From Ammoniphilus resinae (GTDB lineage Bacteria; Bacillota; Bacilli; Aneurinibacillales; RAOX-1): 64,000 bases of DNA. The DNA lies in contig NZ_JAGGKT010000019.1 in the NCBI RefSeq assembly GCF_017873965.1, positions 1 to 64,000 on the forward strand, in the 5' to 3' direction. The notes beneath the pieces are model-generated. The model ran no database searches, was not told the DNA's origin, and saw only the letters and a program-made list of their open reading frames with translations. This document shows positions 16,249 to 25,161 of the stretch, piece after piece; the stretch's first letter is position 1; every line of letters begins with the position of its first letter. The position numbers and the translations under genes were made by a program.

Positions 16249-17223
16249 ATGATCGAACTTTTAAAACAAGGGAATAAATCATCCCTGATGGCCTGTGCCG
16301 TCAATTTTTTAATCGGTTTGCTGCGCGGCGGAGCGTGGCTGATGACAGGGAGTCCTGCCATGTTTGCGGAAACCATGCATGCCTTTGCTGATGCTGCCAA
16401 TCAAGGGTTTGTCTACGTTGGAACCGCCCTTTCTAAAAGAAAGCCGACCGATCGTTTTCCAAACGGATTCGGTCGTGTGGTAAATCTTGTTTGCCTTGCA
16501 GCGGTTCTGATCGTGGCGATCATGAGCTATGAAACCGTCAAGGAAGGGTTTCATCATATTTTGCATCCGTCAGAAGGCGGAGCGCTTGGGATTTTGTTAC
16601 CTGTTTTCGGAATCGGTGTCGTGCTTGAGTTTTTCGTCTTTTACAAAGCGATGAAATATGTCGTTGCCGAAGCGGGCGTGGAGGCGAAAGGGTTTTCTGT
16701 TGTTGGCGCAAGTTTTACAAACCTGAAAAAAGCTTCTCCAGCAACACGTCTTGTTTTTATGGAAGATATGGTGGCTTCGAGCGGTGGTGTGCTAGCGATC
16801 ATCGCCGTTTTAATTGGGCACTTTATCCCTTTTGTCCAAGCGGAAGGTGTGGTTTCCATGATCATCGGTATTTCCATGTTTTATGTTGTGAGCCGTGTTT
16901 TCTTAGATAATGTGTCTGGCGCGATTGGTGAAGCTGATCATACGATGGAAGCGCGCATCGGGGAATTAGTGATGAATGATTCCGACGTCAAAGACATTCA
17001 AAAGGTAGTCGTTCTCCGCGAGGGGGAAGAGCTTCATGTCGAGCTTGAGATCGAAGTGGACTCCTCTCTTACCATTAAACAGGCGGATGCTATCAAGGAT
17101 CGATTAGAAGAACAAATCCTCTCCCAGGAAGGGGTGGCAGATGTGACCATCGAATTTGATCAAAAAGATCAAATTGATCACTGGGAAGAAAAAAAGCAGA
17201 AGCTCGATGAAATCATTAAATAA
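16249..17223 (+). CDS. Cation diffusion facilitator transporter
   Basis: 324 residues with a strong AGAAGGAGG site. About six membrane helices occupy residues 10-230. The HAFADAANQ motif in helix 2 supplies the His and Asp of the CDF metal site (the usual HxxxD/DxxxD), with MEDMVASSGG in helix 5. The C-terminal cytoplasmic domain (VKDIQKVVVLREGEELHVELEIEVD) is the ferredoxin-like metal-sensing fold. It likely exports Zn, Mn, Co or Fe. Metal choice cannot be told from sequence alone. Confidence 0.9.
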   Translation: MIELLKQGNKSSLMACAVNFLIGLLRGGAWLMTGSPAMFAETMHAFADAANQGFVYVGTALSKRKPTDRFPNGFGRVVNLVCLAAVLIVAIMSYETVKEGFHHILHPSEGGALGILLPVFGIGVVLEFFVFYKAMKYVVAEAGVEAKGFSVVGASFTNLKKASPATRLVFMEDMVASSGGVLAIIAVLIGHFIPFVQAEGVVSMIIGISMFYVVSRVFLDNVSGAIGEADHTMEARIGELVMNDSDVKDIQKVVVLREGEELHVELEIEVDSSLTIKQADAIKDRLEEQILSQEGVADVTIEFDQKDQIDHWEEKKQKLDEIIK

Positions 17224-17242
17224 AAGCTGCCCTACAAACAAA

Positions 17243-17271
17243 AGACCGACTCTCGCGCGTTGAGTCGGTCT
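17243..17271. terminator. Bidirectional terminator
   Basis: AGACCGACTC...GAGTCGGTCT with a short GC-rich loop. It lies between the converging CDF transporter and DUF3231 genes. Confidence 0.8.
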
Positions 17272-17280
17272 CATGCATGG

Positions 17281-17829
17281 TTATGGATGGCTTATACCCG
17301 GTGGTGTAAACGATGGTGGTTGTTTTAGCCAACCACGTTTTCTCATCTTTGTTTTTAGAGTCATTCCATATGTTAACTGTTCGCCTAAAAACTCCGTCCA
17401 CAAGATGCCAAGGTCGACACGAACTGTTGAAGCAGCAGATGTTGCACAATGGATGATACTTGTTGTTGATTTTAAAGCGAGACCGTTTGCAATTTCATTA
17501 TCCGTTAATTTCACACCTGGAGGAACTGCATTGGGATCAGACTTTGGTTTCTCTTCGGAAACAGGTGGTAAAGTAATTCCCTCACGAACCATAAACTCTT
17601 TAAGTTGTTTTTCTTGGTTGTAGCACATTTTCACTGCATCATTTACCATACCTAGCAATTCATCGTCTGTCGTCATATTTAGAGCCACTTCTTCATATGC
17701 AATGGCTTCCATCAGCATGGCGTAATACGTCCAGCACGCCATCGCTTCCCCTATATGAAGTGGTGGCTTTGGCTCATCATCAAAAATAGATTTAGCTATA
17801 CTTGTTACTGCATCAAAAATATTTGGCAT
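17281..17829 (-). CDS. DUF3231 family protein, single domain
   Basis: 182 residues from the ATG at 17829 (CAAGGAGGTG nine bases upstream). The helical body (HIGEAMACWTYYAMLMEAIAYEEVALNMTTDDELLGMVNDAV) resembles the DUF3231 four-helix, ferritin-like fold common in spore formers and related to coat protein F-like families. The C-terminal GWLKQPPSFTPPG is also family-like. It is about half the length of the double-domain member at 45131. A spore role is inferred only. Confidence 0.75.
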   Translation of the reverse strand: MPNIFDAVTSIAKSIFDDEPKPPLHIGEAMACWTYYAMLMEAIAYEEVALNMTTDDELLGMVNDAVKMCYNQEKQLKEFMVREGITLPPVSEEKPKSDPNAVPPGVKLTDNEIANGLALKSTTSIIHCATSAASTVRVDLGILWTEFLGEQLTYGMTLKTKMRKRGWLKQPPSFTPPGISHP

Positions 17830-18012
17830 AAATGTCACCTCCTTGGAATTATTTTGCACCAAGGAGATTTCTAATATTAAAACTCTCTATATACCAATCA
17901 ATTAAATTTTCTAGGCTGATAACAAGACAACAAAAGAACCTTTTAAAGTAGAGTGAATTACTCTCCATAGCAACATGGGGGCATCCCTTAGAATTTGCCC
18001 AGTCTAGATGTT

Positions 18013-19254
18013 CTACGGTCTTACAGCCGTTCCGTCCGGAATCCTGGCCAATGTCCATTCTGGCAATGTATTCTCACAAGGATATTTGGCTGCTTTCTCT
18101 TCATCGATTTCAATGCCCAAACCAGGCTGATTGTTCGGATATACATATCCGTTTTTCACTTCCGGACTCCCCGGGAATACTTCATGCAGCTTTTCCGATA
18201 TCGGTGTCCATTCCTGAATCCCGAAGTTTGGCAAGGCGACACTCAAGTGCACATTGGCAGCATGGCCGACAGGTGATACATCACCTGGTCCATGCCAAGC
18301 AGTCCGTATACCGAAGGCTTCACAGGTCGCAGCAAGCTTTCGTGCAGGGGTAATCCCACCAATGGCACTGACATGACACCGAATAAAATCAATGAGTTGA
18401 TTTTTAATCAGCGGCATCCATTCTGCGGGATGAACAAATAACTCCCCAATAGCCAGAGGAACCCCTGCTTGCTGGCGGATTTTTTCTACCCAGCTAAGAT
18501 CTTCTGGTGCAACAGGATCCTCAAGAAAAAAAAGATTGTATTCTTCCAACTGTTTGGCTAATCGAAGCGCATCAATTGGTGCCACGCGTTCGTGAATATC
18601 ATGTATCAATTCCAAGTCAAATCCGACCGTTTTTCTTAAGTGGTCGAACATTCTTGGAACACTTCGGAGGTATTGCTCGCGGTCAAAGTAAGCACCAGGA
18701 GGAGCGCTTTCCGGTGATTCCTTCAGCCTAAACAACGAACCAGGAGAGAGGTTCGTCGCCTCTGTAATCTTCACCCCGCCACCATACCCCCCCATTTGGC
18801 AGCGGAGGTATTTGTATCCAGCAGCTTGCATTCTACGGACGTTATCTTCTAGCTCTTGCTCATCTCGTCCGTCCACATGACGATAGACAGCAGCACCAGT
18901 TCGTGATAAGCCACCAAGCAGATCATATACTGGCATACCAGCAAGCTTTCCTTTTATATCCCATAGTGCCATATCGATTCCTGATAGCGCACTGTTCATT
19001 ACCGGACCATTTCTCCAATACCCGCTTACAGATGCTGACTGCCATATATCTTCAATCCGCCGCGGATCCTTCCCCAAGATGAACGGACGCATATATTCCA
19101 CTATGGCTGTTTTCACTGCTAAATATCGCTGCGTAAACGTTGCACAGCCAAGACCGTACAAATCAGGTTCATTCGTTTCGACCTTGACGACAACTAAATT
19201 AATTCCTTCTGGCGCAGTTAGAATGACTTTCACATCGCGGATTTGCAGGTTCAT
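18013..19254 (-). CDS. Mannonate dehydratase-like enolase-superfamily enzyme (RspA/ManD type)
   Basis: 413 residues from the ATG at 19254 (a GTG six bases earlier is possible). It is a mandelate racemase/enolase-superfamily protein with capping domain (FTQRYLAVKTAIVEYMRPFILGKDP) and barrel. ManD-type landmarks include FDLELIHDIHERV, FFLEDP, the IDFIRCHVSAIGGIT strand and TAWHGPGDVSPVGHAA. Such enzymes dehydrate mannonate or gluconate-like acids to 2-keto-3-deoxygluconate, though many have weak or other activities. It is the last gene of the ABC-transporter operon. Confidence 0.85.
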   Translation of the reverse strand: MNLQIRDVKVILTAPEGINLVVVKVETNEPDLYGLGCATFTQRYLAVKTAIVEYMRPFILGKDPRRIEDIWQSASVSGYWRNGPVMNSALSGIDMALWDIKGKLAGMPVYDLLGGLSRTGAAVYRHVDGRDEQELEDNVRRMQAAGYKYLRCQMGGYGGGVKITEATNLSPGSLFRLKESPESAPPGAYFDREQYLRSVPRMFDHLRKTVGFDLELIHDIHERVAPIDALRLAKQLEEYNLFFLEDPVAPEDLSWVEKIRQQAGVPLAIGELFVHPAEWMPLIKNQLIDFIRCHVSAIGGITPARKLAATCEAFGIRTAWHGPGDVSPVGHAANVHLSVALPNFGIQEWTPISEKLHEVFPGSPEVKNGYVYPNNQPGLGIEIDEEKAAKYPCENTLPEWTLARIPDGTAVRP

Positions 19255-19359
19255 TTTCACTTATTCCTTTCTTTACTCCTCTAAAAAAACAATAGCACTA
19301 TTTATAAAATTTATGCAAACAGGAAATTCTACAAGTCTAATCATGGCAATCTTGCTTTT

Positions 19360-20523
19360 CTACCAATCAGCTACACTGCCATCTTCATGCCAGTAGCGTG
19401 CAAGCACTTCTTGCTGGAATGGATGTTTTGCTGCCTGCTCTTCGTCTACTTCCACTCCTAAACCGGGTCTTTCAGATGGGATAACGAAGCCGTTTTCCAC
19501 TTGAATCGGGTTCATCACGACTTCATCCCGCCATTTCACATCACTGCGGAAAGACTCCTGAATTAACCAGTTTGGAGTACATGTTGCAAACTGGATTGCT
19601 GCTGCTGTTGCAATCGGTCCGAGTGGATTATGCGGGGCTACACTAACGTAATAAGCCTCTGCCATGGCCGCTATTTTCCTAGCTTCCCATAACCCTCCAC
19701 AATGGCAGATATCAGGTTGAATAATGGCGCAAGCATTTTTCTCCAACAGTTCCCGGAATTGAAAACGGCTAACCAACCGCTCCCCGGTGGCAACAGGAAT
19801 ATCGATACTTTGGCTGACCTTTACCATTCCTTCCACATTCTCTGGTAAACAAGGCTCCTCGAAGAAGAAGGGGCGAAACGGGCTTAATTCCTTCGCATAT
19901 TGGATCGCCATTTCTGGAGTCGTCCGTCCGTGTAAGTCAATCATGATGTCCACTTCATCTCCAACAGCTTCGCGAATGGCCGACATGAGTGTCACAGCAT
20001 GGTTCAATACTTTCTTGCCATCCAGCCAATTTGTCTTCGGGACAACCAGGACCTTTATCGCCGAGTATCCTTCAGCCACAGACTGGAGTGCTTTTTCAAC
20101 CATTGCATCGCAGTCACCGATAGAGTTATAAAGACTATCCATCTGTCCCCCGCCAAGATGATCATACATCCGAATCTTATCCCGCACTTTACCGCCCAAC
20201 AGCTTATACACTGGCAGATTAACTGCTTTGCCATAAATATCCCAACATGCCATCTCAATTCCACTGATCGCCGAATACCCCACCGCTCCCGCACGGAAGA
20301 AGGGATGTCGCACCATAACCTGGTATAAATGTTCGATGTTCGTTGGATCTAATCCAAGAATAAATGGTTTTAAATCTTCGATACAGCCAACAACACCCCT
20401 TGTTTTCCACTCGAGTGATGCTTCTCCCCAGCCAGTGATTCCTTCATCCGTTTCTACCTTAACAAAAATCCAGTTCCTCATTTGAGCATTCACAACGTGG
20501 GTCTTGATATCTGTTATTTTCAC
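19360..20523 (-). CDS. Galactonate dehydratase-like enolase-superfamily enzyme (DgoD type)
   Basis: 387 residues from the GTG at 20523, whose GTGA overlaps the stop of the upstream metallo-hydrolase gene and so indicates coupling. Barrel motifs AIKVLVVPK (acid/base Lys), IMIDLHGR (Asp ligand), FFEEP, ATGERL, IIQPDICHCGG and VAPHNPLGPIA match aldonate dehydratases of the DgoD group. The expected reaction is removal of water from an aldonic acid to a 2-keto-3-deoxy acid. A second, ManD-like dehydratase follows, so two epimeric acids may be handled. Confidence 0.87.
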   Translation of the reverse strand: MKITDIKTHVVNAQMRNWIFVKVETDEGITGWGEASLEWKTRGVVGCIEDLKPFILGLDPTNIEHLYQVMVRHPFFRAGAVGYSAISGIEMACWDIYGKAVNLPVYKLLGGKVRDKIRMYDHLGGGQMDSLYNSIGDCDAMVEKALQSVAEGYSAIKVLVVPKTNWLDGKKVLNHAVTLMSAIREAVGDEVDIMIDLHGRTTPEMAIQYAKELSPFRPFFFEEPCLPENVEGMVKVSQSIDIPVATGERLVSRFQFRELLEKNACAIIQPDICHCGGLWEARKIAAMAEAYYVSVAPHNPLGPIATAAAIQFATCTPNWLIQESFRSDVKWRDEVVMNPIQVENGFVIPSERPGLGVEVDEEQAAKHPFQQEVLARYWHEDGSVADW

Positions 20524-21473
20524 ACTGGATTCCCCCAATAGTAACGAAGAATTTCTCCATCTTTTTTCTTGTAAATGCAATTTCTTTCTTCCAGTTGCTT
20601 TAGATGCGCGGCAAAAGAGTACATTAAATCCATTTGCAAGACAAATTGGCCGAGATTCTCCTGCAAATCAATCATCTCCTGTAAAGAGATCCCCTGATGG
20701 GCACCGATCAACCGTTTCACTTCTGCCTCTGCCGCTTGCACCCACTCTCTACTTTCCTTTAGAAAGCGTCCGACGTTCTCATTTTCAATCGGATCACAAT
20801 GGCAGCGGAAAATCACATCTGGTTGAAGACGTTCCAGCTGTTCAATTGAATAAAGATAACCATCGACCGTCACATAGGTCGGTGGGACAAACAATCGCCC
20901 TTCCAGATCATATTCGCCATGCCCCAATACGCCGTCTCCGATAAATGCTGCAGCGTGTCGTGAGTCCCAAACCATCAGATGGCCAGCTGTGTGTCCAGGA
21001 AGCTCTTTAAATTCAATGGACCAATCCTCCTCAAGGGACCACTTTTGTGTAAAGTCAATAGATTCTATAGGTAGTGGAAAACCTGCAGTCTCCTTCAGCC
21101 ATTTCTTCGTTTCTTGATCATACACCAACCCATGGTCTTTCTCATATGCCTCATAACGATTTCGCATTAATTCAGCTGGATTTTCAATTAGAATACGATC
21201 GCTTGGCGAGCCATATATGCTAGAATGGGGACAAATTTCGTTGAAAGCATGATTCCCGCCACAGTGATCACAGTCGGCATGCGTGATCACGACATCAATC
21301 GGATCTTCTGTATTGATTCCTATTTTTTCAAAGTAGGGCAAAATCACTTCCTTCGGAGTTGAAGCCATCCCCGTATCCAATAAAACGGTACGTTCCTTCC
21401 CGGTCAGTAAATAAAGATGCAACGGCTTAGCATTTTGGGTCGTAATGCGGTGAATTCCCTGGAATAATTGCAT
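20520..21473 (-). CDS. MBL-fold metallo-hydrolase, possible sugar lactonase
   Basis: 317 residues, AAGGAGG site. The metallo-beta-lactamase fold is clear: LLDTGM, VVITHADCDHCGGN, LPGHTAGH, FIGDGVLG and CHCDPI. The zinc motif is HxDxDH instead of the usual HxHxDH, so the second His is an Asp. The C-terminal 90 residues form a helical tail. Its place between an ABC sugar permease and two sugar-acid dehydratases suggests lactone opening, an inference from context only. Confidence 0.8.
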   Translation of the reverse strand: MQLFQGIHRITTQNAKPLHLYLLTGKERTVLLDTGMASTPKEVILPYFEKIGINTEDPIDVVITHADCDHCGGNHAFNEICPHSSIYGSPSDRILIENPAELMRNRYEAYEKDHGLVYDQETKKWLKETAGFPLPIESIDFTQKWSLEEDWSIEFKELPGHTAGHLMVWDSRHAAAFIGDGVLGHGEYDLEGRLFVPPTYVTVDGYLYSIEQLERLQPDVIFRCHCDPIENENVGRFLKESREWVQAAEAEVKRLIGAHQGISLQEMIDLQENLGQFVLQMDLMYSFAAHLKQLEERNCIYKKKDGEILRYYWGNPV

Positions 21474-21492
21474 AATACCTGTTCCCTCCTTT

Positions 21493-22509
21493 TTATGATG
21501 GGGTACTGGATGTGGTTGTTCCTGATGTGGATGTCGCTGGTCCTGGTTTTGTTTTAAGTGACGCTCTTTCTTTACGTTTCATGGTATATTGATCAATGAT
21601 CACGGCTACTAACAGCGTCGCTCCGACAACAAAGTTCTGCCAATACACATCGATTCCAACGAGATTCATTCCATTGGTGATCAAGGCCATCAACAAACAC
21701 CCCAGAAATGCCCCGAAAACACTTCCTTCGCCCCCTTGCAAACTGGCGCCTCCAATGATGACAGCCGTAATCACCCGAAACTCCATCCCAGTTCCCGCAG
21801 TAACTGAAGCGCTTCCTAAACGGGCAGTCATGAGGATCCCGGCCAAAGCTGCCAATACCCCACTTAAAACATAGATCCAAATCTTCACCTTATTAACGTT
21901 AATTCCAGACAAAATGGCTGCTTTTTCACTAGAACCAATATAATAGGTTTGTCGAAGTGCTCTGGATTTTCGAAGGAAAATGTCTCCGATAATAATGACC
22001 AGTAACATGACAATGATTAGGGATTGCACCCCGAACAATTTACCTTGACCGAGTATAGTGAAGCTTTCCGGCAATCCGGAAATATTCCTTCCACCGGTAA
22101 CAATAAGCACGAGTCCACGGACCGCTTGCATGGTTCCAAGTGTGGTGATAAACGGATTGATCTTCAGCTTGGCGATAATAAATCCATTTAACAAACCTAC
22201 GGCAGCGCCAACCACAATTCCGAGAAGAATGGCGAGCGGTACAGAAGCCCCTGCGCGGAGTGCCATGGCCGTAACAGCACCAACAAATGCAACCACTGAC
22301 CCAATAGATAAGTCAAAGCCTCCGGCAACCATTAATACTGTCATTCCTGCTGCAATAATGGCTTCCACGGAAAGCCCAAGCAAAACAGATAATAAATTCT
22401 GCGTCGTGAGGAAGACGGGTGAAGAAATCGAAAGAATAACCCCTAGAACTAAAATAATCATAACAATCATGAATTCACGGACTTCGACTAGCTTTTTTAA
22501 AAACGTCAC
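21493..22509 (-). CDS. Ribose-type sugar ABC transporter permease (RbsC-like)
   Basis: 338 residues, almost wholly hydrophobic, with 8-10 helices. Family motifs are LGLSVEAIIAAGMTVLMVAGGFDLSIGSV, GLLNGFIIAKLKINPFITTLGT and GGASLQGGEGSVFGAFLG. The tail (about 25 residues) is Pro/Ser/Thr-rich. It works as a dimer with the ATPase encoded just upstream. The 14-base gap to that gene supports one transcript. Confidence 0.92.
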   Translation of the reverse strand: MTFLKKLVEVREFMIVMIILVLGVILSISSPVFLTTQNLLSVLLGLSVEAIIAAGMTVLMVAGGFDLSIGSVVAFVGAVTAMALRAGASVPLAILLGIVVGAAVGLLNGFIIAKLKINPFITTLGTMQAVRGLVLIVTGGRNISGLPESFTILGQGKLFGVQSLIIVMLLVIIIGDIFLRKSRALRQTYYIGSSEKAAILSGINVNKVKIWIYVLSGVLAALAGILMTARLGSASVTAGTGMEFRVITAVIIGGASLQGGEGSVFGAFLGCLLMALITNGMNLVGIDVYWQNFVVGATLLVAVIIDQYTMKRKERASLKTKPGPATSTSGTTTSSTPS

Positions 22510-22523
22510 TTTTTTCCCTCCTC

Positions 22524-24032
22524 TTAGCTGATCAGAACACCAGAAGCTGCAGCAATAATTCTTTCCTGTGTAAACTGCTCTTTCTGAAATTCAGCAACCA
22601 TTTTCCCTTCTCTCATTACTAGAATCCGATCACTTATACCCATGACCTCCGGCAAATCAGACGAAATCACAATCAACCCCACGCCCTGTTTAGCTAGTTG
22701 CCGCAAATGCTGGTAAATTTCACTTTTTGCCCCGACGTCCACCCCACGGGTAGGCTCATCAACGATTAACACCTTGGGCTCAATCCCTACCCACATAGAC
22801 AGAAGCACTTTTTGTTGATTCCCTCCAGATAAACGCCCCACCTTTTGTTTAATACTTGGTGTAATCACACGGAAATGCTCTCGATATCTTTCTGTTGTTT
22901 GATCAACCATTTTCTCATTGATAAAATCAAGCCCTCTGCTCGTGAATCTTTTCAAGTTCGGTGCTATGGCATTGTCCTTCATCGTTCTTTCGAGAAACAA
23001 GCCCTGTTCCTTGCGATTCTCTGTCAAATAGCCAATCCCCTGCTGTATCGCTTGTTTCGGGGAACGAATAGAAATCTTCTGACCCTTAAGATAAATTGCA
23101 CCTGAATCAGCGGGCTCCGCTCCAAATATCGTCCGTCCAAGCTCCGTTCGTCCGGCGCCTACCAATCCTGCAATCCCGAGAATTTCTCCTCTCTTTAAAG
23201 AAAAAGAAATATCATAACAGGCTCCTTTTCTCGTTAAACCTTGTACTGTAAAAATTTCCTCGCCAATCTCTGCATCGGATGGACGATCGCCATACATGTT
23301 GGTTAGTTCACGGCCGACCATCATTTGAATAATTTTATCTTCCGTCAGCGACTCAATCGGTTCCGTACCGACGTACTTCCCATCACGAAGAACGGTTACC
23401 CGATTCGCAATTTCAAAGATTTCATTTAGATGATGTGAAATATAAATGACAGCAATCCCTTGTTGCTGAAGTTTTCTAATATTGGCAAAAAGCTTTTCCA
23501 CTTCGACAGTGGTTAACGAGGATGTCGGTTCATCTAAGATCAGCACCTTCGGGTTATAAGAGATAGCCTTTAAAATCTCTATAACTTGTTGCGTAGCTGG
23601 TGATAAAAATTTAACCAAAGTGCCGGGATGAATATCCTCATCAAATAACTGAAGTAATTTTCGAGCTTCTTCATACATTTTTTCTTTCTTGATTAAGTTG
23701 AATCGGTTGGTTGGCTGTCGATTAGCAAAGATATTCTCCGCAATGCTCAAATTCGGGACCAGACTCAACTCTTGAAAGACGACACTAATCCCGCGTGTTG
23801 TCGCATCATATGCATGCTTAAATCGAACCGATTTGCCCTGCAAAATTAATTCTCCTGCATCAGGCTGATAAATACCTCCGAGTACCTGCATTAACGTTGA
23901 TTTCCCTGCCCCATTTTCGCCGAGCAGCGCGTGTACTTCACCCGTTTTGAGATCGAAACTTACCTGGTCTAATGCCTTCACTCCAGGAAATGTTTTGGTG
24001 ATCCCCTTTACTTGCAGGATGGTTTCCCCCAT
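22524..24032 (-). CDS. Sugar ABC transporter ATP-binding protein (RbsA/MglA-like)
   Basis: 502 residues from the ATG at 24032 (GAAGGAGG upstream); the longer frame overlaps the binding-protein gene. Two fused nucleotide-binding domains are present. The first has Walker A GENGAGKST and Walker B VLILDEPTSSLT, with the signature LSPATQQ. The second has the degenerate Walker A GLVGAGRTE and a canonical LSGGNQQ, VLIVDEPTRGVDVGAKSE. This asymmetry is normal for the carbohydrate CUT2 class. It powers the permease at 21493. Confidence 0.93.
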   Translation of the reverse strand: MGETILQVKGITKTFPGVKALDQVSFDLKTGEVHALLGENGAGKSTLMQVLGGIYQPDAGELILQGKSVRFKHAYDATTRGISVVFQELSLVPNLSIAENIFANRQPTNRFNLIKKEKMYEEARKLLQLFDEDIHPGTLVKFLSPATQQVIEILKAISYNPKVLILDEPTSSLTTVEVEKLFANIRKLQQQGIAVIYISHHLNEIFEIANRVTVLRDGKYVGTEPIESLTEDKIIQMMVGRELTNMYGDRPSDAEIGEEIFTVQGLTRKGACYDISFSLKRGEILGIAGLVGAGRTELGRTIFGAEPADSGAIYLKGQKISIRSPKQAIQQGIGYLTENRKEQGLFLERTMKDNAIAPNLKRFTSRGLDFINEKMVDQTTERYREHFRVITPSIKQKVGRLSGGNQQKVLLSMWVGIEPKVLIVDEPTRGVDVGAKSEIYQHLRQLAKQGVGLIVISSDLPEVMGISDRILVMREGKMVAEFQKEQFTQERIIAAASGVLIS

Positions 24033-24090
24033 ATCAACACCTCCTTCTTTTGGATAAAGGAACCTCGTAATAGAGGTTCCTTCATTTGGT

Positions 24091-25143
24091 TTATTGATTC
24101 GTGCGTAAGAATTGGTCTGCATTGGATTGGTTCACGATGACTGCTCCTGTATCAATCATCGTCGGAGCACCTGTAACTCCTGCCTTGGCGTTATCATTTG
24201 TAATCGCAATGTCGTTGTTGTACATGTTAAAGAGGATATCCGTTGCGTAGAATGGCATTAAGGCAGTCTGCTGAGCCACTGTTGCAGAAATGACTCCATC
24301 CTTAATGGCTTGAACAACATCATTCCCACGGTCCATCGCCACGATCTTCACTTTTCCTTCCTTGCCGGCTTCTTTTACCGCTGTCGCAGCACCGGAACCC
24401 CCTGCGGCTTCTACACATGCAATACCAGCTAGGTCAGGATACTTCTGCAGCAAGGATGCGGCTCCTTGAGCAGCGACGTTCGTATCCGATTGTGTATCTA
24501 CGATCTGCACAATTTCAATATCCGGATATTTGGCGATGGCTAGCTTGTAACCTTGAATCCGTTCTTCCAAATTCGCCTGGCCGGGTTTTGTCATAATGGC
24601 CACTTTTCCTTTTTCTCCAATTAGCCTTGCTAATTCTTCTCCACCTTTGATCCCTGCCTGAACGTTACCTGTACCAACAAAGGCAACTCTCTTAGTGTTG
24701 GGCAAATCTCCATCGACGGTAACAACGGGAATGCCCGCGTCCACTGCTTTATCTACTACAGGGTTTAGTGAATCTTCAAATCCAACTACTACAATTCCCT
24801 GTGGTTTCTTGGCAATTGCTTGTTCAAAGGCCGTGATCATCGCATTCATGTCATATTCAGCAGGGCCAACGTACTCTGTTTGCACGCCGAGTGCCTTGCC
24901 AGCTGCCTCCATCCCAAGCTTGTGATCGTAGAAATAGTCAAGATTACCCAGCGCAGAAACCTCGATATATAGCTGATCTTTGACAGGTACTTTATTCGAA
25001 TCAGCTGGTTTGGCCTCCGATTGAGCGTTGTTGGAATTACTAGCAGCTTGGTTTCCAGAAGCCGGTTGGCTGCTCGAACAACCTGTAAGCGCTATCATAG
25101 TGCCGATTGTTAAAACAGATAGGACTTTCGTAAGCTTTTTCAA
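24091..25143 (-). CDS. Sugar ABC transporter substrate-binding lipoprotein
   Basis: 350 residues. A lipoprotein signal ends in the lipobox LTGC (Cys 22), then a Ser/Asn/Ala-rich linker. The type-I periplasmic-binding fold follows (DQLYIEVSALGNLDYFYDHKLGMEAAGKALGV; PQGIVVVGFEDSLNPVV; GIPVVTVDGD; ACVEAAGGSGAATAV). It belongs to the RbsB/CUT2 group and presumably delivers substrate to the permease encoded two genes downstream. It is clearly paralogous to the next gene upstream, at 25162-26166. Confidence 0.92.
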   Translation of the reverse strand: MKKLTKVLSVLTIGTMIALTGCSSSQPASGNQAASNSNNAQSEAKPADSNKVPVKDQLYIEVSALGNLDYFYDHKLGMEAAGKALGVQTEYVGPAEYDMNAMITAFEQAIAKKPQGIVVVGFEDSLNPVVDKAVDAGIPVVTVDGDLPNTKRVAFVGTGNVQAGIKGGEELARLIGEKGKVAIMTKPGQANLEERIQGYKLAIAKYPDIEIVQIVDTQSDTNVAAQGAASLLQKYPDLAGIACVEAAGGSGAATAVKEAGKEGKVKIVAMDRGNDVVQAIKDGVISATVAQQTALMPFYATDILFNMYNNDIAITNDNAKAGVTGAPTMIDTGAVIVNQSNADQFLRTNQ

Positions 25144-25161
25144 GAAAAATCACCTCATTAT

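Noticed and set aside
22845-23105. Plus-strand frame inside the ABC ATPase gene
   Set aside because: Antisense to the Walker and signature motifs of a clear ATPase; no independent start signals.
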